Counted from the stretch's first letter, positions 27,070-40,086 are shown. The stretch: 64,000 nucleotides of DNA from Synchiropus splendidus (GCF_027744825.2 NC_071336.1:25018501-25082500); one strand, 5' to 3'. Made by a program: numbers and translations. The notes: generated from the letters alone by a model not told the origin.

Positions 27070-27290
27070 GCCTCCAGCTTGGATCACTCCTCACCCAAAA
27101 ATCTCGCCTACAGCTGGTTCAGAATTCAGCAGCTTTTCAACTGGTCTAAACAGATGGCGTCACATTTGTTTTCCTCCAAACGTAATGACATTTGATTCCC
27201 ATCATGGTCTGGCCCCAGCTTCTCCAAAGACACTCAAACTGCATGGTCACCAAACCGTTTTTTTATCAAGACCCCTTGTGGTTGTATTAA
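27070..27290 (+). mobile_element. Non-LTR retrotransposon C-terminal relic
   Basis: The frame reads RLQLVQNSAAFQLV, followed after damage by traces of HLIPIMVWPQLLQR. Intact LINE proteins typically have LQLVQNAAARLLT...HITPVL.SLHWLPV..R in this position. Stops and deletions show that it is dead. Confidence 0.5.
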
Positions 27291-27789
27291 TTGTTTACAT
27301 TTTGTCCTCGTGCTCATGCAGGACTAGTGGATTTCTCCATTATTAACGCAGTGTTTTCATTCAATATACTTCTGTGCTCACGTTTTCTTCTTTCAGATAA
27401 TTCAAATGCATGCTTTCATCCCCTGTGCCCTTGAGTCACCCTTGACTTAGTGCCAAAGAACCAGCCATTCAATTTAGTTTTACATTCTCTTTTCACGACT
27501 GTGTCATTCCAGTCCATCTACAATTCTGTTTCAAGTTTACTGGCTGCATAAAAAGCACCTGTTATTTGAAATGTTTGATAAGTTTTCATCCTCTTATCAT
27601 CAAAGCTGCTTCCAAATATGTTATAGCCAATGTTGCAGATTCGGGTTTGTACGTGTTTTGTGTGCACGTGTGTATCTCGACCTGGAGTTCCATGTTTCTT
27701 ATAATCTTTATTATAATCTTTATTATAAATTGAAAATCCAGAACTCAAACGTCCCTGAAAAAGGCCGGAAAAACATAAAGTGCGCGGAC

Positions 27790-28150
27790 TGATCAGCTGA
27801 CTCACACCGTGCTTTGTTATTGTGTATAACGCAGCCTCTGTATGCAGACGTGTCCCCTTGGTTTATGACTTTGTCACAGCCAAACTGCACAGAAGCGCAC
27901 ATTCAGAGCTGGACACGCACCGGGCACCTCTTCACTTCTGGAGAGACGTCACTCACTCGGCAACCCCTCCCACATGCAGCGGCCACACACATAGAGGAAC
28001 AGCGCACCTGCAGCAGACACTCTACATTCACTCCTACAAAAGCCTATTTTAATGCTTAGAACACATTATTTCGTTTTCCATTCATTGTAATGCGAAAAAT
28101 GTATTCAGATTTCGAACAAATCGCTTCTCAAACGGCCGACTGGAAGGGAT
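27790..28150. repeat. Probable teleost interspersed repeat
   Basis: The run from CCTACAAAAGCC through TTTAATGCTTAGAACAC, TTCCATTCATTGTAATGCG and TTCGAACAAATCG to CAAACGGCC resembles a repeat that I have met in fish DNA. The family name and boundaries are uncertain. Confidence 0.35.
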
Positions 28151-28159
28151 TGTGGTGGA

Positions 28160-30519
28160 GTAAAAGTAGATTTTAAACAAAGACAAACATTGGGTGGAAA
28201 TGAGCTGTTTGGAGGAGGTCTGCCCGCTCTAGGTGTATTTACATCTGTGGCGATAGCGACTGAAAAAAGGAAAGGGACTGATGGATGAATGTCATGTTAA
28301 GAAATTTTAGAAAAAATCATTTCTTGGCCTCGGCAACAACGGTCCTCAGTTTTGGCGTTTGCATAGCAACCCCTCCACTCACATGACGTCACATTCTAAA
28401 CAACCACAAAACCTCTGGTTCTGGTAGTTTCGATTCGTTTGTCGTTGTTAATTTGTGTATCCAAGTCTGACTGGCTAAAGGGGAACAAACGTGTAGACAG
28501 ACATGTCACAAATGTTCTTACTGAGGTATGATTTCTTCCTCCCACACGCAGGTTCCGATTCATCTTTGAGAAAATCCTTTGTTTGTCACCTCTGGTCTCC
28601 AGTCTCTTTCGAGGTTGACATGATAAACTTGTTGGGGCCTCCTCGGGGGATACCTAGATAGGCGAGGGAAAAGGGGAGCAGCCTTCATGTCAACATGATG
28701 GGGGTCAGGTGAGGAGAAAGAAGAGATCAAAAAAGATCTGAGATGTTTCAAGTGTGTTCGACTAGTCAGAGAACATGAGCCCTGTGCCCGGAGGGACTGT
28801 TTGTCGCAGGTGTTGTCTGTGTTTGTCAGAACACTGTGAGGGCAGCGAAAACATTTCCGGATAGACATTTCGCTAATAAGGAGTGAAGGGTTTTGAGAAG
28901 TGGTAACTTGAGTCACAACATGTCGATGTGTGTTAGCAGGAAGCCATTGTTTAATGAGCATGTGCAAGGGCTAAAAGGGTGCTTTCTATATAAATACTGC
29001 TTGGGCCTTCATTAAAACAGGCATTGAAAGCTTGAGATTATTGAACAGGCAGCTCATCCATTAGGCTTAGAAAGTAGGACAGCTGCTTGATGTGACTTGC
29101 TAATCATTAACCAGCGCTACGATGCCGAAACCCTTCAGACATCTTATTTTTTTGTTTTTTTCTGCATTCAAGATATAACTTGAAACATTCTGAAATATAA
29201 TCTTTTTCATCACCATCCACAGCGAAATGTTATTTTTGCAAACACATTGTTTTTATTGTTTGTTCTGCATGTTTGAAAACGTCCTTTATATTTAGGAAGT
29301 TGTTTCAGGTTTTTCTACTTGCCCAGCTTCCTCTATAAATATTTCATCTCTCTTTCTCCGCTTCATTTTTCTCCTGTGATGCCCTCAACCATCCATTTAT
29401 CAGTTGTAAGAAAACAGAGTCTGTGAAAGCAACAAATCACTGCTAGTTTTGTAGTTTGTAATTCGTTTTTTTTGGAGGGGAACGAAAGCTTGTCTTGTGT
29501 TTGCACACCAAACAACATTAGCAGTACATTAACATTTTTTTTTGAAAGAATGGAGGTATGGATAATAGTTTCAGGCAGATGGATGAACCAATATTCCACG
29601 GTCTTTTAATAGCTTCCATCCAACTTCTTCTGCTTTCATGAGGTTGTATCGTGGGGGCAGCAGCTGCATCAAAGAGAGTCTGACTTTTCCCTCCCCAGAG
29701 ACCTCCTCTGGCTCCTCCGGGGGAATATTGAGGGGTGACCAGGTCACTCAACGTACGTAGTCTCCTAAATGTGTCCTATCTGTGCCCTACGGAGGAGCAG
29801 CAGTTTTTCAAGCTTTTTTCAAGCCACAGCACACTTTTGTTGATTGAAAAAAATCATGAAACACATTGTATTCTAGTTTGGGGAATTTCATGACAAAACT
29901 GTCTTTGCCTCGGCTTCATAACAACAACGATAATTGACCACTTTGCATCTTTGAGCAAATGTATTTTTGTTCGACATTTAGTTTTAGCCACGGCGCGGAG
30001 CAAACTGGTAGTCTATGAGTGTCAATAAAGTTTTGAAGAAGGATGTTTGCCGCGAGCTCTGTGGTGCTGACAGTCTATGGCATCGCAGGTCCCCCCAGGA
30101 ACATTCCATCGTTCTGCCGTGAAGGTGTGTGGTCAAGTTAGAGGCACATCAGGTTTGAAAACAGCTGGAAGTTACACATTTGCAAGTGTGTGGGAAGAGG
30201 AGTGCAGCTGCGACTGATGGACGAATCAACACATCAGCGCACGTCTATAGTTTACAGAAAGAATGTAGCCAAATCCATGTCATCTCCTCATGTTGGTAGA
30301 TCGTCAGTACATTCGAATTGTTCATGATTTCATCATCATCACCACCACTGTCTCAGGACCAGTTTGTTGAAAATAGATCATTTCCCACGACACACCTGAC
30401 AGTCTCTCACAGCACACTAAGGTGCCACTGCTCTACTGGATGACTTCACTCGACCAAAATCGTTCTGTTTTGGCTTTAATCTTTCCCCACCATGACGGAC
30501 AGAGAGAGACTGCCCTTCA
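28160..30519. other. No recognised gene
   Basis: About 2.4 kb with ORFs of 135 codons or fewer (28560-28967 minus is the longest), none recognised; no repeats identified. Confidence 0.4.
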
Positions 30520-30527
30520 CTTGTCAG

Positions 30528-30687
30528 TAGTGATGGGCTTATGAGGCTTCATGAAACAGTGTCCTCATTTCAGAGCTCACAAGACGGCATTCCAGCCCAT
30601 GAAAATCTATTAGATTTACCCAGCAGCACCATCTAGTGAGCATTAAAAATGAGGACACTGTTTCATGAAGCATCGCCTGCTTCACTA
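30528..30687. mobile_element. Element A copy 12 (short subfamily) with 7/8 TSD
   Basis: TAGTGATGGGCTTATGAGGC opens the copy and CCTGCTTCACTA closes it. The flanks CTTGTCAG (30520-30527) and CTTGTGAG (30688-30695) match at 7 of 8 bases. Both CTCF-like motifs are mutated (CTCACAAGACGGCA on the left, AGCACCATCTAGTGAG on the right). Confidence 0.88.
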
Positions 30688-30852
30688 CTTGTGAGTCTTC
30701 GTCTTTCACTACATTTCATGTGGAAAAACAAGTCGATGAATGTGTGTATAAAGCATTGAAATATGTTATATTGTCTGAAGCTTTTATGATAATTGAACTG
30801 CAACAGTATAAATATCTTTTGCAAAGACAGTATAAGATTCATATTTCTATCA

Positions 30853-30855
<3 letters not shown>

Positions 30856-30899
<44 letters not shown>
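30856..30899. repeat. (AT)n microsatellite
   Basis: About 22 AT units. Confidence 0.95.
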
Positions 30900-30902
<3 letters not shown>

Positions 30903-30904
30903 AC

Positions 30905-31937
30905 TGCTTCACTGTGTCACTGCACTGTTCTTAAAATAGCATTTTTGTACTGTCACCTTCAGTTTACCCCGACCAAAGTGGGTACAATTTAAATGTTTAA
31001 AAACATGTGTTTTGGGCGGGAGATGTGCAGGCGTATGGCAGTAAGTACCAAGAGGAGGAAGTCTGTCACTCGTGACGCTGATGCTAAAAATACCACCGTC
31101 GTAGACTCCCATTTTATCTCTCCTTATTAAGAGCAAGTGTGTGAACATCCTGCTGTTAACATCCACTGGGAAGGATTTCAAGAACAATTTCTGCTCACAG
31201 CAGGTTCTCTGAAAGATCAGATTGTTTTAGGCAGCTTTCAAAAAGCTTTTCCGCTCAGCCTCCATTTGCATAACTCAACAAGTTCTCCTGGCAGTTCAGC
31301 AGATGAGTCAACCAGGTGGAACAGGGATAAATGCAGCCGGCCGTCAGAAAGTGGAGCTCGCGGTGAGATGGATTAATAGTAAAAATGAGCAGACGATGTG
31401 TGAGTGCAGCTGAAATGGTCATGGCACCTGCCAAAAAGACACACACACACAAAAAAAAACCACTGAATCATTTCCAGAACAAATGGTCTTATACAACCAA
31501 GGTCACATATAGGTCGTGCATGCTACTTTCATTGTGCTGTGATCTTTTTTGGTTTCTCTCCAAAAGGAGTCGCATTCCCAGTGGAAAGCCACAAGCATTT
31601 CATTATTTAGAAGTGTCCTCTTCACAGGATTCTTTTGAGTTTGGGTCTGCTTGGGCTGGAGAGTAGGCTGGTGACGCATTACTTTGAGGCCCACACCACA
31701 AACTACAATAGTGGGGAAGGAGGCGTTATCATTACATAATGCATCCCTGGAATCCTTTGTCAAGAAATAATTCTTCTCTGGTTTGAATATCGTTCAAATA
31801 AAGGAGGAGTGTGCTCTCTTCTGAGGGATTCAGTGAAAAGGTGAACACGTATTTTGGCTTTCAGGTTAATCACAACACAATGGGTTTGTGTTTTTTTTTC
31901 TCTGATTGAAAAAAAACGCAAAGTAGGTGCTAAAAAG
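30905..31937. other. No recognised gene
   Basis: ORFs of 93 codons or fewer without recognised similarity. A short AC/A-rich run sits near 31440-31460. Confidence 0.4.
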
Positions 31938-32140
31938 TAGTGCTGTGTAAATGAGGTTTCATGATTTTCGGAGGCCACCAGATGGCACTCTCTGCTGTAA
32001 AATGTCTGGTCTTCAACAGCTCATTCAACGAAACCTTAGATCATATCTAAACCAAGAGCGTCATCTAGTGGCCTCTCAACATTCGGAGACTGTTTCATCG
32101 ATCGTGCAATTCTGTGTCATGCCTTATCTACCCGTCACAA
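31938..32140. mobile_element. Element A copy 13 with perfect 8-bp TSD
   Basis: CTAAAAAG at 31930-31937 is repeated exactly at 32141-32148 and fixes both ends. The element starts TAGTGCTGTGTAAATGAGG and ends ATCTACCCGTCACAA. It lacks one of the two left repeats. The left motif at 31975-31988 is CCACCAGATGGCAC (exact CTCF core). The right motif (near 32059-32073) has one mismatch. Confidence 0.92.
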
Positions 32141-32409
32141 CTAAAAAGACTCTTGGACCCGTGTAACTGAGTCCTGGATTCAGTCTTTTGTTCCTGCTCT
32201 CTGCTCTCGAACTGCACTGTAAAACAACTTCCTGAAAAGTTATTGAATCACACTATATATCATTCCACCAAGCAAGATTTGTGGGTCCAGTTTGATCTGG
32301 TTTTCATGCACACAGCAGCACAGAAATCGTCCTGATAAAATTCACAATAGCTTCTTCACAGCTGCAGATTCTGGTCATCATTCTGAATCTTCCATCACAT
32401 CCCCCCAAA

Positions 32410-32720
32410 CCATCTATTTTGGGTTGGCTTAAAAACTGCTCTCTCCGAGTTGAGCTCGCACATGAAGTGGAAACACTTTCCGTTAAACCCCTTAACTGTC
32501 AGTGGTGTGCCCCAGGGCTCTGTTCCGGGCCCCTACTGTTCATCATTAACCCATCCCCTCACACAACACAACTCATTTCCCCTGCTCTTAGAATGACATC
32601 CAGCTGAATCTCCGTTGAGCCCAACTGAATGAATGATATGGCCCACACGCAATTTCCTCGAAATCATTGGAATTAAAACTGCATTTCTCCTTGTTGATAA
32701 TAAAGTCATTCCAGTTACAA
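32410..32720 (+). mobile_element. Degraded LINE reverse transcriptase fragment
   Basis: SGVPQGSVPGP is encoded at 32501-32533, matching the conserved GVPQGSVLGPLLF block of non-LTR reverse transcriptases. Upstream, in another frame, lies WLKNCSLRVEL; downstream, after a shift, PLLFIINPSPHT and NFLEIIGIKTAFLLVDNKVI, which lines up with the usual N.L.LN..KTE.L.IG segment. Multiple frameshifts and the loss of the YADD region make it non-functional. Confidence 0.65.
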
Positions 32721-32729
32721 ACTTAACCA

Positions 32730-33105
32730 CAACCTATCTGAATGGCTTGTTTTGCCGATTCGCCAGTCACATATAAATATGTATACTTGTGAAAGTGAAG
32801 CAGTGTATCATCTCTTTTACAAACAAGAACCTTATAGTCAGAATGAAGTGGTATCCACACTCAGTCATCGACCCAGTTACCGCACATTATGTACAGAGCT
32901 GACAAGTCAACATAATCCATCCTGAGATGTACAGTCGACCTCTCAAGTTGCCAGTGAACATTATATACAATGGAAAACTGGAGGATCCATCATATGTATG
33001 GCTGAGGGTTGTCCCAACATATCTACACCAGAAATAAAGCCCTGAATTGAGAGGAACGCTCCAAGCTAAGCACTCTCTTGCTTCATGTACCGCGACTGTC
33101 CCAAG
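32730..33105. other. No recognised gene
   Basis: Short ORFs only; nothing recognised. Confidence 0.4.
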
Positions 33106-33107
33106 TA

Positions 33108-33311
33108 TGTTGATGTGTTGATGAGGTTTCATGACACAGTGTACTAATTTTCTGAGGCCACCAGATGGCACTGTCTGTTGTAAAATATTTGGACTTCAAT
33201 TTAATGAAACCTCACATCATTTCTAAACCAAGAGCGCCATCTAATGGCCTCTCCAAATTACGGCATCAATTCTGCAATACTGTTTCATGATACCTCATCT
33301 ACCCATCACTA
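33108..33311. mobile_element. Element A copy 14
   Basis: The left end TGTTGATGTGTTGATGAGG is diverged; the right end CATCTACCCATCACTA is intact. The left motif at 33158-33171 is CCACCAGATGGCAC (exact CTCF core). The right one, CCATTAGATGGCGC on the minus strand, has one mismatch. The flanks show no clear duplication. Confidence 0.85.
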
Positions 33312-33319
33312 TTCAACAG

Positions 33320-35040
33320 GTGCCATGGCATTTGTCAGTCTAACAGGTTTTCGTCCAGATTCTCGTCGGTATGGGGCTTGGTACAGCTGTAGTTATCCCC
33401 GATCATCATCAGTTTTGGCTTCATCTCCATCTGACTGGTTGATATTTGACCAAAAATTGTGCAGATCCTCACCTTTCTGGCTGTCCAAAGTGGCCATTGC
33501 AATTTGTGCTAATACTGCTCGACCATTAGGTAGTGCAAGACCTTTCATTTTGTGACACATCATAACTTTGCATCGCCCACTTCCCAGGCAAAAATTGGGA
33601 ATGGGACTCCCTTCTGTGAATAAGCCCATGCGCTGACAAGAATAACATTTACAATTTCACTGTTAAAACAAAGTATTGCAGCACAAGGATTGAGGTAAAT
33701 AGTGTACCTGATCAACCCACAAAATGTCAATATATTTACCGAGTCTTTGTTTTGTAATCATCCATCAAAGTATTTACCATTTGGTTTCCATCTTAGTACA
33801 TTGAGGAACGGCTGCACCTTTAAGAACAGTCACAAAGAGGCAAATACATCACCAGTCCTGCTTGTTTCTGTGAGAGCATGTTTCTTCAGGGTAAACAACA
33901 CAGCTCCCGGGCAGATTGCATATTCATTATGGATGATATTCACTTATAGTGAAAGTGCTTCATCTGGTCAGGGTTTATCTGTGGTGAATCACTTTAAAAG
34001 CAGAGATGCAGCTGCAGCATAAATGGAATTTGATTCCAGAAAACGCACAAAGGTGAAATAAGGCATGAGTCTTGTGTCGGGGGTGGAAGTATGTACGTAT
34101 GTGCTTGTATAAGAAAGAGATTGACATATATGTTCATGCAGGTACATTATTCAAGAACATGCAACGCTATTATACGAATAAGTGTTGACAGGTTCAGAGT
34201 GCTCGCCTGCCGCCGCCGTGTTTGCCTCGATAATTCTGACAAGTGTTACTGCAAAGACGTCACGTATGTTGAATACTCATGTTCTAATCCAAAAAAGTAC
34301 CTTTGAAATGATGCTGTTTTATCGCAGACATGGTGACCCTTTCAACAGACGGGGATCGATAGGACCTCTTTTGAGATAAGTGCTGAAGCGCCCTGAACAG
34401 ATCTGCTACCTGACCACATTGAATGTTTGTCAGTGAAATGAAACGTTGAGAAAGAGAATTGATGTCAGCGTGCTGGAAGGTTTTCTCTTATGAACCTCAG
34501 CTTTGGAGGCTGCTCGGTTCATGCGGAGGCTGTCAGAGGTTGTTCTCTTCATCGGCTGCCTTTGCCTTCACAATGCTGGCAGCCGAGACTGATACATGAT
34601 GCCTGGAAGAATTGGGACCAAGGGGAATTCGCCTGTCACAGATGCCCCAAATATAACCTGAAGAAAACTTCCGACTCTGCCTACCATGCTGTAACCCCCC
34701 ACGGCCCTGCTCCTCCCCACCACTATTGTCCTTTCAAGGTCGGCATCTTGAAAGAAAACAATCAAGTGTCTGACAAGATCTGGCTTCCGTGATGACATAG
34801 GGCTGAGACTCACAAAAAGCTCACGTGTTAAAGATCACTGTGGATGCCACTTTTTCTGAAGGCCTGTTGATCCCCCTTTCACAAAACTTCATACCTTTAA
34901 ATGGACACTTGTGATTGGAAAAATATGATCAACACTGATCCTTGGACTGAAAGAATTAATAACTGTGAGCAGATCACAGTCATTTATATCCAACAGATTT
35001 TTTTTGTGTCACACAAAACAAACTGTTTTCTTTACTTTCT
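33320..35040. other. No recognised gene
   Basis: ORFs up to 106 codons, none recognised; no repeat named. Confidence 0.4.
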
Positions 35041-35217
35041 AGCTCCATGAAGCAGTGTCTTTATTTTTAGAGCTCTCTAGATGGCACTCTCTGCTCTAAA
35101 ATAAGGGAATTTTAACAAAAACCTCAATGACAACTCAGATCATTTTTTAACCGACAGCACCAGCAACTGAGCAGAGAAAATGAGGACACTGTTTCATGAA
35201 GCCTCGTCAGCCTTTCA
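35041..35217. mobile_element. Element A copy 15 (short subfamily), left end lost
   Basis: It begins inside the left arm at AGCTCCATGAAGCAGTGTC and ends TCATGAAGCCTCGTCAGCC plus a decayed TTTCAGTG. The left CTCF-like motif reads CTCTCTAGATGGCAC and the right half-site is broken. Confidence 0.75.
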
Positions 35218-35691
35218 GTGCTGTATACAAAGGCGATGAAAGTTCATTCCCATATAATATTCCATATAGTCCACAAATGAATATCAAATATTGGATTCAT
35301 CTTCAGACATAATCATAGGTTCCAACACTGTAAACAAGCATGGAATCGGATGAAATAGCGGCAATATCTGCAAATAATGGGCGATTTGTCTGGGTTTTTT
35401 TTTTGAGAAAGAAGAGCAGGTTCATCGAAACACTTATTGTTATTCAAGCTACTTTGTTATGGAAGCGATTACTCACGGTTGTCAGAGGGTCGGACACAAA
35501 AAAGTGAATGGTCATTTAAAAATGAAGATGAAGATGATGCTCCTGTTTGTTTATGTTTATAAGCCGTGTATATTGCAGTCGGTGTAGAACCCATTGGAGT
35601 CAATCCTTCTGGCCCAGCAGCTCAGCAGCGGACTGATCGCTGCAAAGTATCAGCCATTTCTTATGACACTGTTGGGGAGAACCGGCGTACA

Positions 35692-35885
35692 TTCTCACTG
35701 GCACGATGAAGACATCCAGCTTGTTTACTAGCAACCAATGAATGACTCATCATGGCACGTTTCCGGTCTCGCCTTATGCGCTGCACTGAATTTCAGTTCT
35801 GTTCAATTTCTGACTCAACAGGACCAACTTTGTTGACAATACAGGATCATTTCATACTGCATTTTTATATTTATTATGCTGCATA
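35692..35885 (+). repeat. Unnamed interspersed repeat B, copy 2
   Basis: It carries the end half of the family: GATGAAGACATCCAGC, TGAATTTCAGTTCTG and CTGACTCAACAGGACC followed by AACTTTGTTGACAATACAGG. It aligns with 56980-57180 and 8370-8480. Confidence 0.55.
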
Positions 35886-36138
35886 TTTATTGCGTCACAG
35901 CCATGTTGGGAACTATTTAGGGGGTTATTATATTATGTGTTTCGTCGATACCGCGTGAAACTGTGATGGAAAAAGGTTTTGCCAAACTTAACAAATGCAC
36001 ATTTGGATCCATTAAAATTTGCATTCTACAGTAAGCTTCCTCTAAAACTAGGGGATGAAGGGGATACTGTCGATAGCCCCGTGTCATGAGTCATAGCATC
36101 TCCCAAAATAAAAATGGTTCAAAGCACCCAAGCCTTAC

Positions 36139-36163
36139 AAAAAAAAAAAAAAAAAAAAAAAAA
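36139..36163. repeat. Poly(A) tract
   Basis: About 25 A residues. It could be a retroelement tail, but no element is recognised upstream. Confidence 0.85.
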
Positions 36164-36729
36164 GACTTGACTGATAACATTTAACTGTTGGCATAGATGG
36201 GCACTTCCATTATCACCCACTGTGCTGGACTCAATGTCCAATGAAATTTCTGTGTTGACTTTGGTAACTCCTTGTAAATGCCAATCGATTGGAAAAGAAA
36301 CTGTTTATGTGCAAGTCCAAATTGCAATAGCAAAGCTCAGTAGCCATCTTAAATGAGCAATAAGAGGATCAGTGTCCGGAGAGGAAGCAAAAGCCCCCAT
36401 TCATTTGATCGATTAAAAGGTGTTTTTTAAAAGCAAAACATTCCAGGAAAGTACGACAGTGTCATCTACCATATACCGAACATCTTCCGATACCCACTTG
36501 GCTTCTGTACCTTTTCCAGGTCCTTAAATCTGAGTTAGAAACTAACTCAAATGAAATGAGAACTATTGATTCTGACGGTAAAGTTCAACTGCTCATACCT
36601 GCAGGGGTGTTATTTTCATGGCCAAGACTAAACTCTAAATGCTTTCGGTGCAGCAGCGGCAGCCTTTAATCCAATGTCACGATTAATAGAGTTTAAACTT
36701 TCCTAGAGGGATGGAACTCCACTATAGAG

Positions 36730-36900
36730 GTCACATAGCTCAGATGGTGGGGAATTTGACTTACAATTTATGGCCAAGCAAGTTCAATTCTGCAAAACCC
36801 CTATATTAGAAGGGTTATTTCATGTCGCTGGGGAGCTCTAGACACAATATAGGCAGTCAGACTCGCTGTCAATCACCTAATTTCCCAAATAATACTCTGG
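36730..36900 (+). mobile_element. tRNA-derived SINE-like unit
   Basis: TAGCTCAGATGGTGG at 36736-36750 fits the polymerase III A box of a tRNA. AGTTCAATTCT at 36781-36791 fits the B box (GGTTCGANTCC) at about the right spacing. The flanks do not fold as an acceptor stem, so a functional tRNA is unlikely and a SINE head is the better reading. Confidence 0.4.
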
Positions 36901-36909
36901 TGTGCGTCT

Positions 36910-39125
36910 TCCTAAACTGTGTCACTGTATCATTTCCACAAGTAGCTGCTTATCTGTGAGTTGAATTAAGAGGAGACTCAAAGTGTTCCATACTGTTTGC
37001 ATCAAAATGAAGACCTATTTATGCTGAACATTACGGACGGAGCCTTGCGTTTTTCATCTCATTTCAGATCATTTCATCTGTGTTTCTGCATGTTGTCTGT
37101 CCAATCGGAGCAATACCACCGTAATCCGTGGGGGCAGTACAGTTGTTACTACTCAATATGTAGTTTGAATGAAGCATGAAGAACACATAACAATGGGTTC
37201 ACCAACGACCCCCTCCTACAACGCTGCCTCTATTTTGTCTTTTGTGCAAGAGGTACATTATCATCTGATCAGTGACATGCTTTGAAACCGATGTGTACAC
37301 ATTTGTACGTAAAGTAATGTGAGAAAGAATTATTAGGATCAATTATATGTTTTCGAAAAGCCAAAGTTCCAGCTTTCAAGTAACATAAAGAAAATGTTAG
37401 ACTGACTGTCAAACTTGCCAAGCTATTTTTGCAGTATGGTTGCGTATGGTTTTATAGTGTTGACAATGACAGACACTGGTATTCTTTCCAGAGAAAAAAA
37501 AGCAGACGTCTACATTTAAAAGTTAAAATGAGGGCATTGTTTCATGAGCCTCTTCAGACTATGTCCACACATGTACTTGTTGCCGCAATAATAATAATAA
37601 TGCTAATAATAATAATGTTGAACACTGCTCACAAAGTGCTTCATGAATGCTCGAAGGAAAGATTGTTTACTTCAATCCATTCTCACACATTGTAAACATC
37701 TTTCGTTAGATACAATTTGGTCATTATTTCGTCTTACATCATACACATTTGATTGAAAAGAGGCAGAGTGATGAACAGTTCTCATAATTTCTGCCTCTTA
37801 TTCCCAAGTCTCCCTATTTTTACGTACAGTGGTTGTGTGGAGCTTGTGTCTGCACGACGTCCTTTACGTTGTGTTGTGTGTTTCTGTTTGTCGGCAGCAT
37901 GGACAGAGGAAAACATGCACGGAGACATGAATGTGGTTGGAATCATCCCAGCAAAAGGCCTGACGAAAGGCACTGTTGACCCAAGATCGAAGCTTTGAGT
38001 CTGGGACAGCAAGCGAGGACCCGCCTGAGGCTGGTTCTTAGGCCCTAAGTTGATTCTAAAGAGGGGAGGGAACTGTTGTTGTCTCACTGCAGAATGGTGA
38101 TCCAGTTGGAGTTGTGATTTGTTGTTGATGCCAGTGAGAAGAGTTGCAGTCGTTCAGGAAAAAACATTTCATGGATATAGATAGATCACTTTTAACTGAA
38201 GGAAACAGGACTCAACTATTTTTTTTAATGTGTCGGCCAAATAAAAATGGTGGATCAACTTCATCGGTTTTCAGACAGGAGGCCTAAGGCTACTACCAGG
38301 GAGGCTTGGACAGGTGAAGGAAAAACTGATACTTTTGTTTTTGACCATTTCTGCTGAAGGAAGTTCCGTGCCAACTAACTAGTGTTATCATTTTGATAAG
38401 CGAGTTGGGAACCAGAGATATATAATTGAGGTCATCTGAGGATAAGTGGAATAACTCATCATTGACCTCCCCTTGTTTTCACACGTTATTTGCTGCCTTG
38501 ATGATTTGTCGTGTGGCCAAAACTCGAGATCCACATCTGAACTAGTCTGTTTTTTTCCTGTGTGCTGAGGTGTGAGTGTGTGTGTTGCATCCCATCAAAT
38601 GTATTTTCCGTTTATTACACAGCTGCCAGTAATTGATGAGCTTCAAGCTGTGCAGGACTCATTTGAGTCAAGTTGTTGACTTGCCCGTTCACCCTCTGTG
38701 GATGCGTATTCCATTGTGGACCTTCCCCTATGGGTTGGGGTTTTCGACTCCTGTTAAAAAATTCTGTTGCTTACTTCCTGTGTCTCGGCTTCCCATTCCT
38801 GGGTTTCTCACGTTCCGTCATGACCCCTCCAGAACATATGGACAGTCAACAGTGGTCCGTGGTGTCAATTACACAATGTCTTGCCCATTTAATCCAAATG
38901 TCACTTAATCTCAACTCCATGATGTAAAGGTGAAATTCTGGCGACTGTTTCCCCTGGACGCCTGTTGGTTAGATATATCAGTCCATCTAAGCCAGAAAAG
39001 AAGAATCATTTGAACACCTTTTCTGTCTGAGTCTCGGAAAAAACAAATGACACTGAATTGGATTGTTGAGGAATTAAAGAAACTGTGGACATTTCGGCAT
39101 AAATATGTGTGAGCTGTGTGCTCCT
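36910..39125. other. No recognised gene
   Basis: About 2.2 kb. It contains an AAT-repeat run at 37588-37617 and a shred of element A (AAATGAGGGCATTGTTTCATG) at about 37527-37548. ORFs are 101 codons or fewer and unrecognised. Confidence 0.4.
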
Positions 39126-39129
39126 CATC

Positions 39130-39580
39130 TGTCTTGTCTGTGTCGCCCACTGATTGATGGCACCTGGTTCTTGCTGCTTCTCCTTCATCGGCCCCTCTGT
39201 TCCTGTGCTCCTTCGCTGGTGCGTCGCCTTATGTTTGTCTCAGTCCATCAAGTCTTCTTGTCAAGTTACGTCAAGTCTCCTCCTCAAGTCAAGTAATTGA
39301 CTGGTCAAGTCTCGTCCAGTCAAGCAGTCGTCTCTTGTCAAGTTAAACCAAGTCCTTTCTTGTCCAGTCACCATCATCCTCAAGTTAAGTCTTGTCAAGT
39401 CATCGCCATGTCTTTTCAAGGTCTAGTCTATTTGCATCTTGCAAAACTCTGTCCTCGCTCTTCTTTTGTGTTGTCTCTTTGCTTTTGTTTTTTGATTAAA
39501 CCATGGTTGAACTCAGAAACTGCGTTGTCTCCTGCTTTTGGGTCCAAAACCTCGACAGACCTCATGACATTTACAAGATT
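39130..39580 (+). mobile_element. Pyrimidine-rich LTR-like block 1
   Basis: A strongly C/T-rich stretch of repeated CAAGT/GTCAAGT words (39245-39420) ends in a TTGATTAAACC signal-like region, CCTGCTTTTGGGTCC, and ACCTCGACAGACC plus TCATGACA. This layout recalls the U3-R-U5 of fish solo LTRs. Matching ends and a target duplication were not found. Confidence 0.35.
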
Positions 39581-39589
39581 ATGGTGGAG

Positions 39590-40078
39590 ATATACCTGCT
39601 AAACGGGTCATCTGTGACTCTGGCTTAGCTTCTAATGGCCTTTATCACACAGAAAAAAATACTATTGCCAATTTAGTTTAATCTAATCAGGTTTCTTCTA
39701 ACTCAACAGACTCTCCACAGCTGCAGACACTCCATGGTCCGGTGTGGAGCTACTGAGAGACGAGACGAGCATCAGCATATCACACATCATCCCTTTTAGA
39801 TGATCGAGAACTTTAAGTAGAAGACCAGTTCTTTGTCTCCACTGCTGGAAATATAATAAAACTGTAAATGTTTACTGATCACTGATCGAAAGAAAAGCTG
39901 AACCTTTATCTTTGTTTTTGCTCTGTGCTCATGTTCTTTTACCAGTAAAGCAGTTTGTGAACAGAGTTCTGAATGTATAAACAAAGTTTTACTCTTTTGG
40001 GTTGGTTTCCTTTTAGCTTCTCGCTGGCTGAAATGACCCAGTTTGATTCCTGATGTTGAAAACTATTTCTTGAATTCC
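39590..40078. other. No recognised gene
   Basis: Short ORFs only; nothing recognised between the LTR-like block and the MITE. Confidence 0.4.
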
Positions 40079-40086
40079 CGTTACAA

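Noticed and set aside
28560..28967. 135-codon ORF on the minus strand
   Set aside because: No domain or conserved pattern recognised, and low-quality context.
36730..36800. Functional tRNA gene
   Set aside because: The A and B boxes are present but no acceptor or anticodon stem can be formed.
37527..37557. A further element A copy
   Set aside because: Only AAATGAGGGCATTGTTTCATG is shared, too short to list as a copy.
37903..38000. Possible coding exon reading GDMNVVGIIPAKGLTKGT
   Set aside because: No splice support and no family recognised; likely chance.
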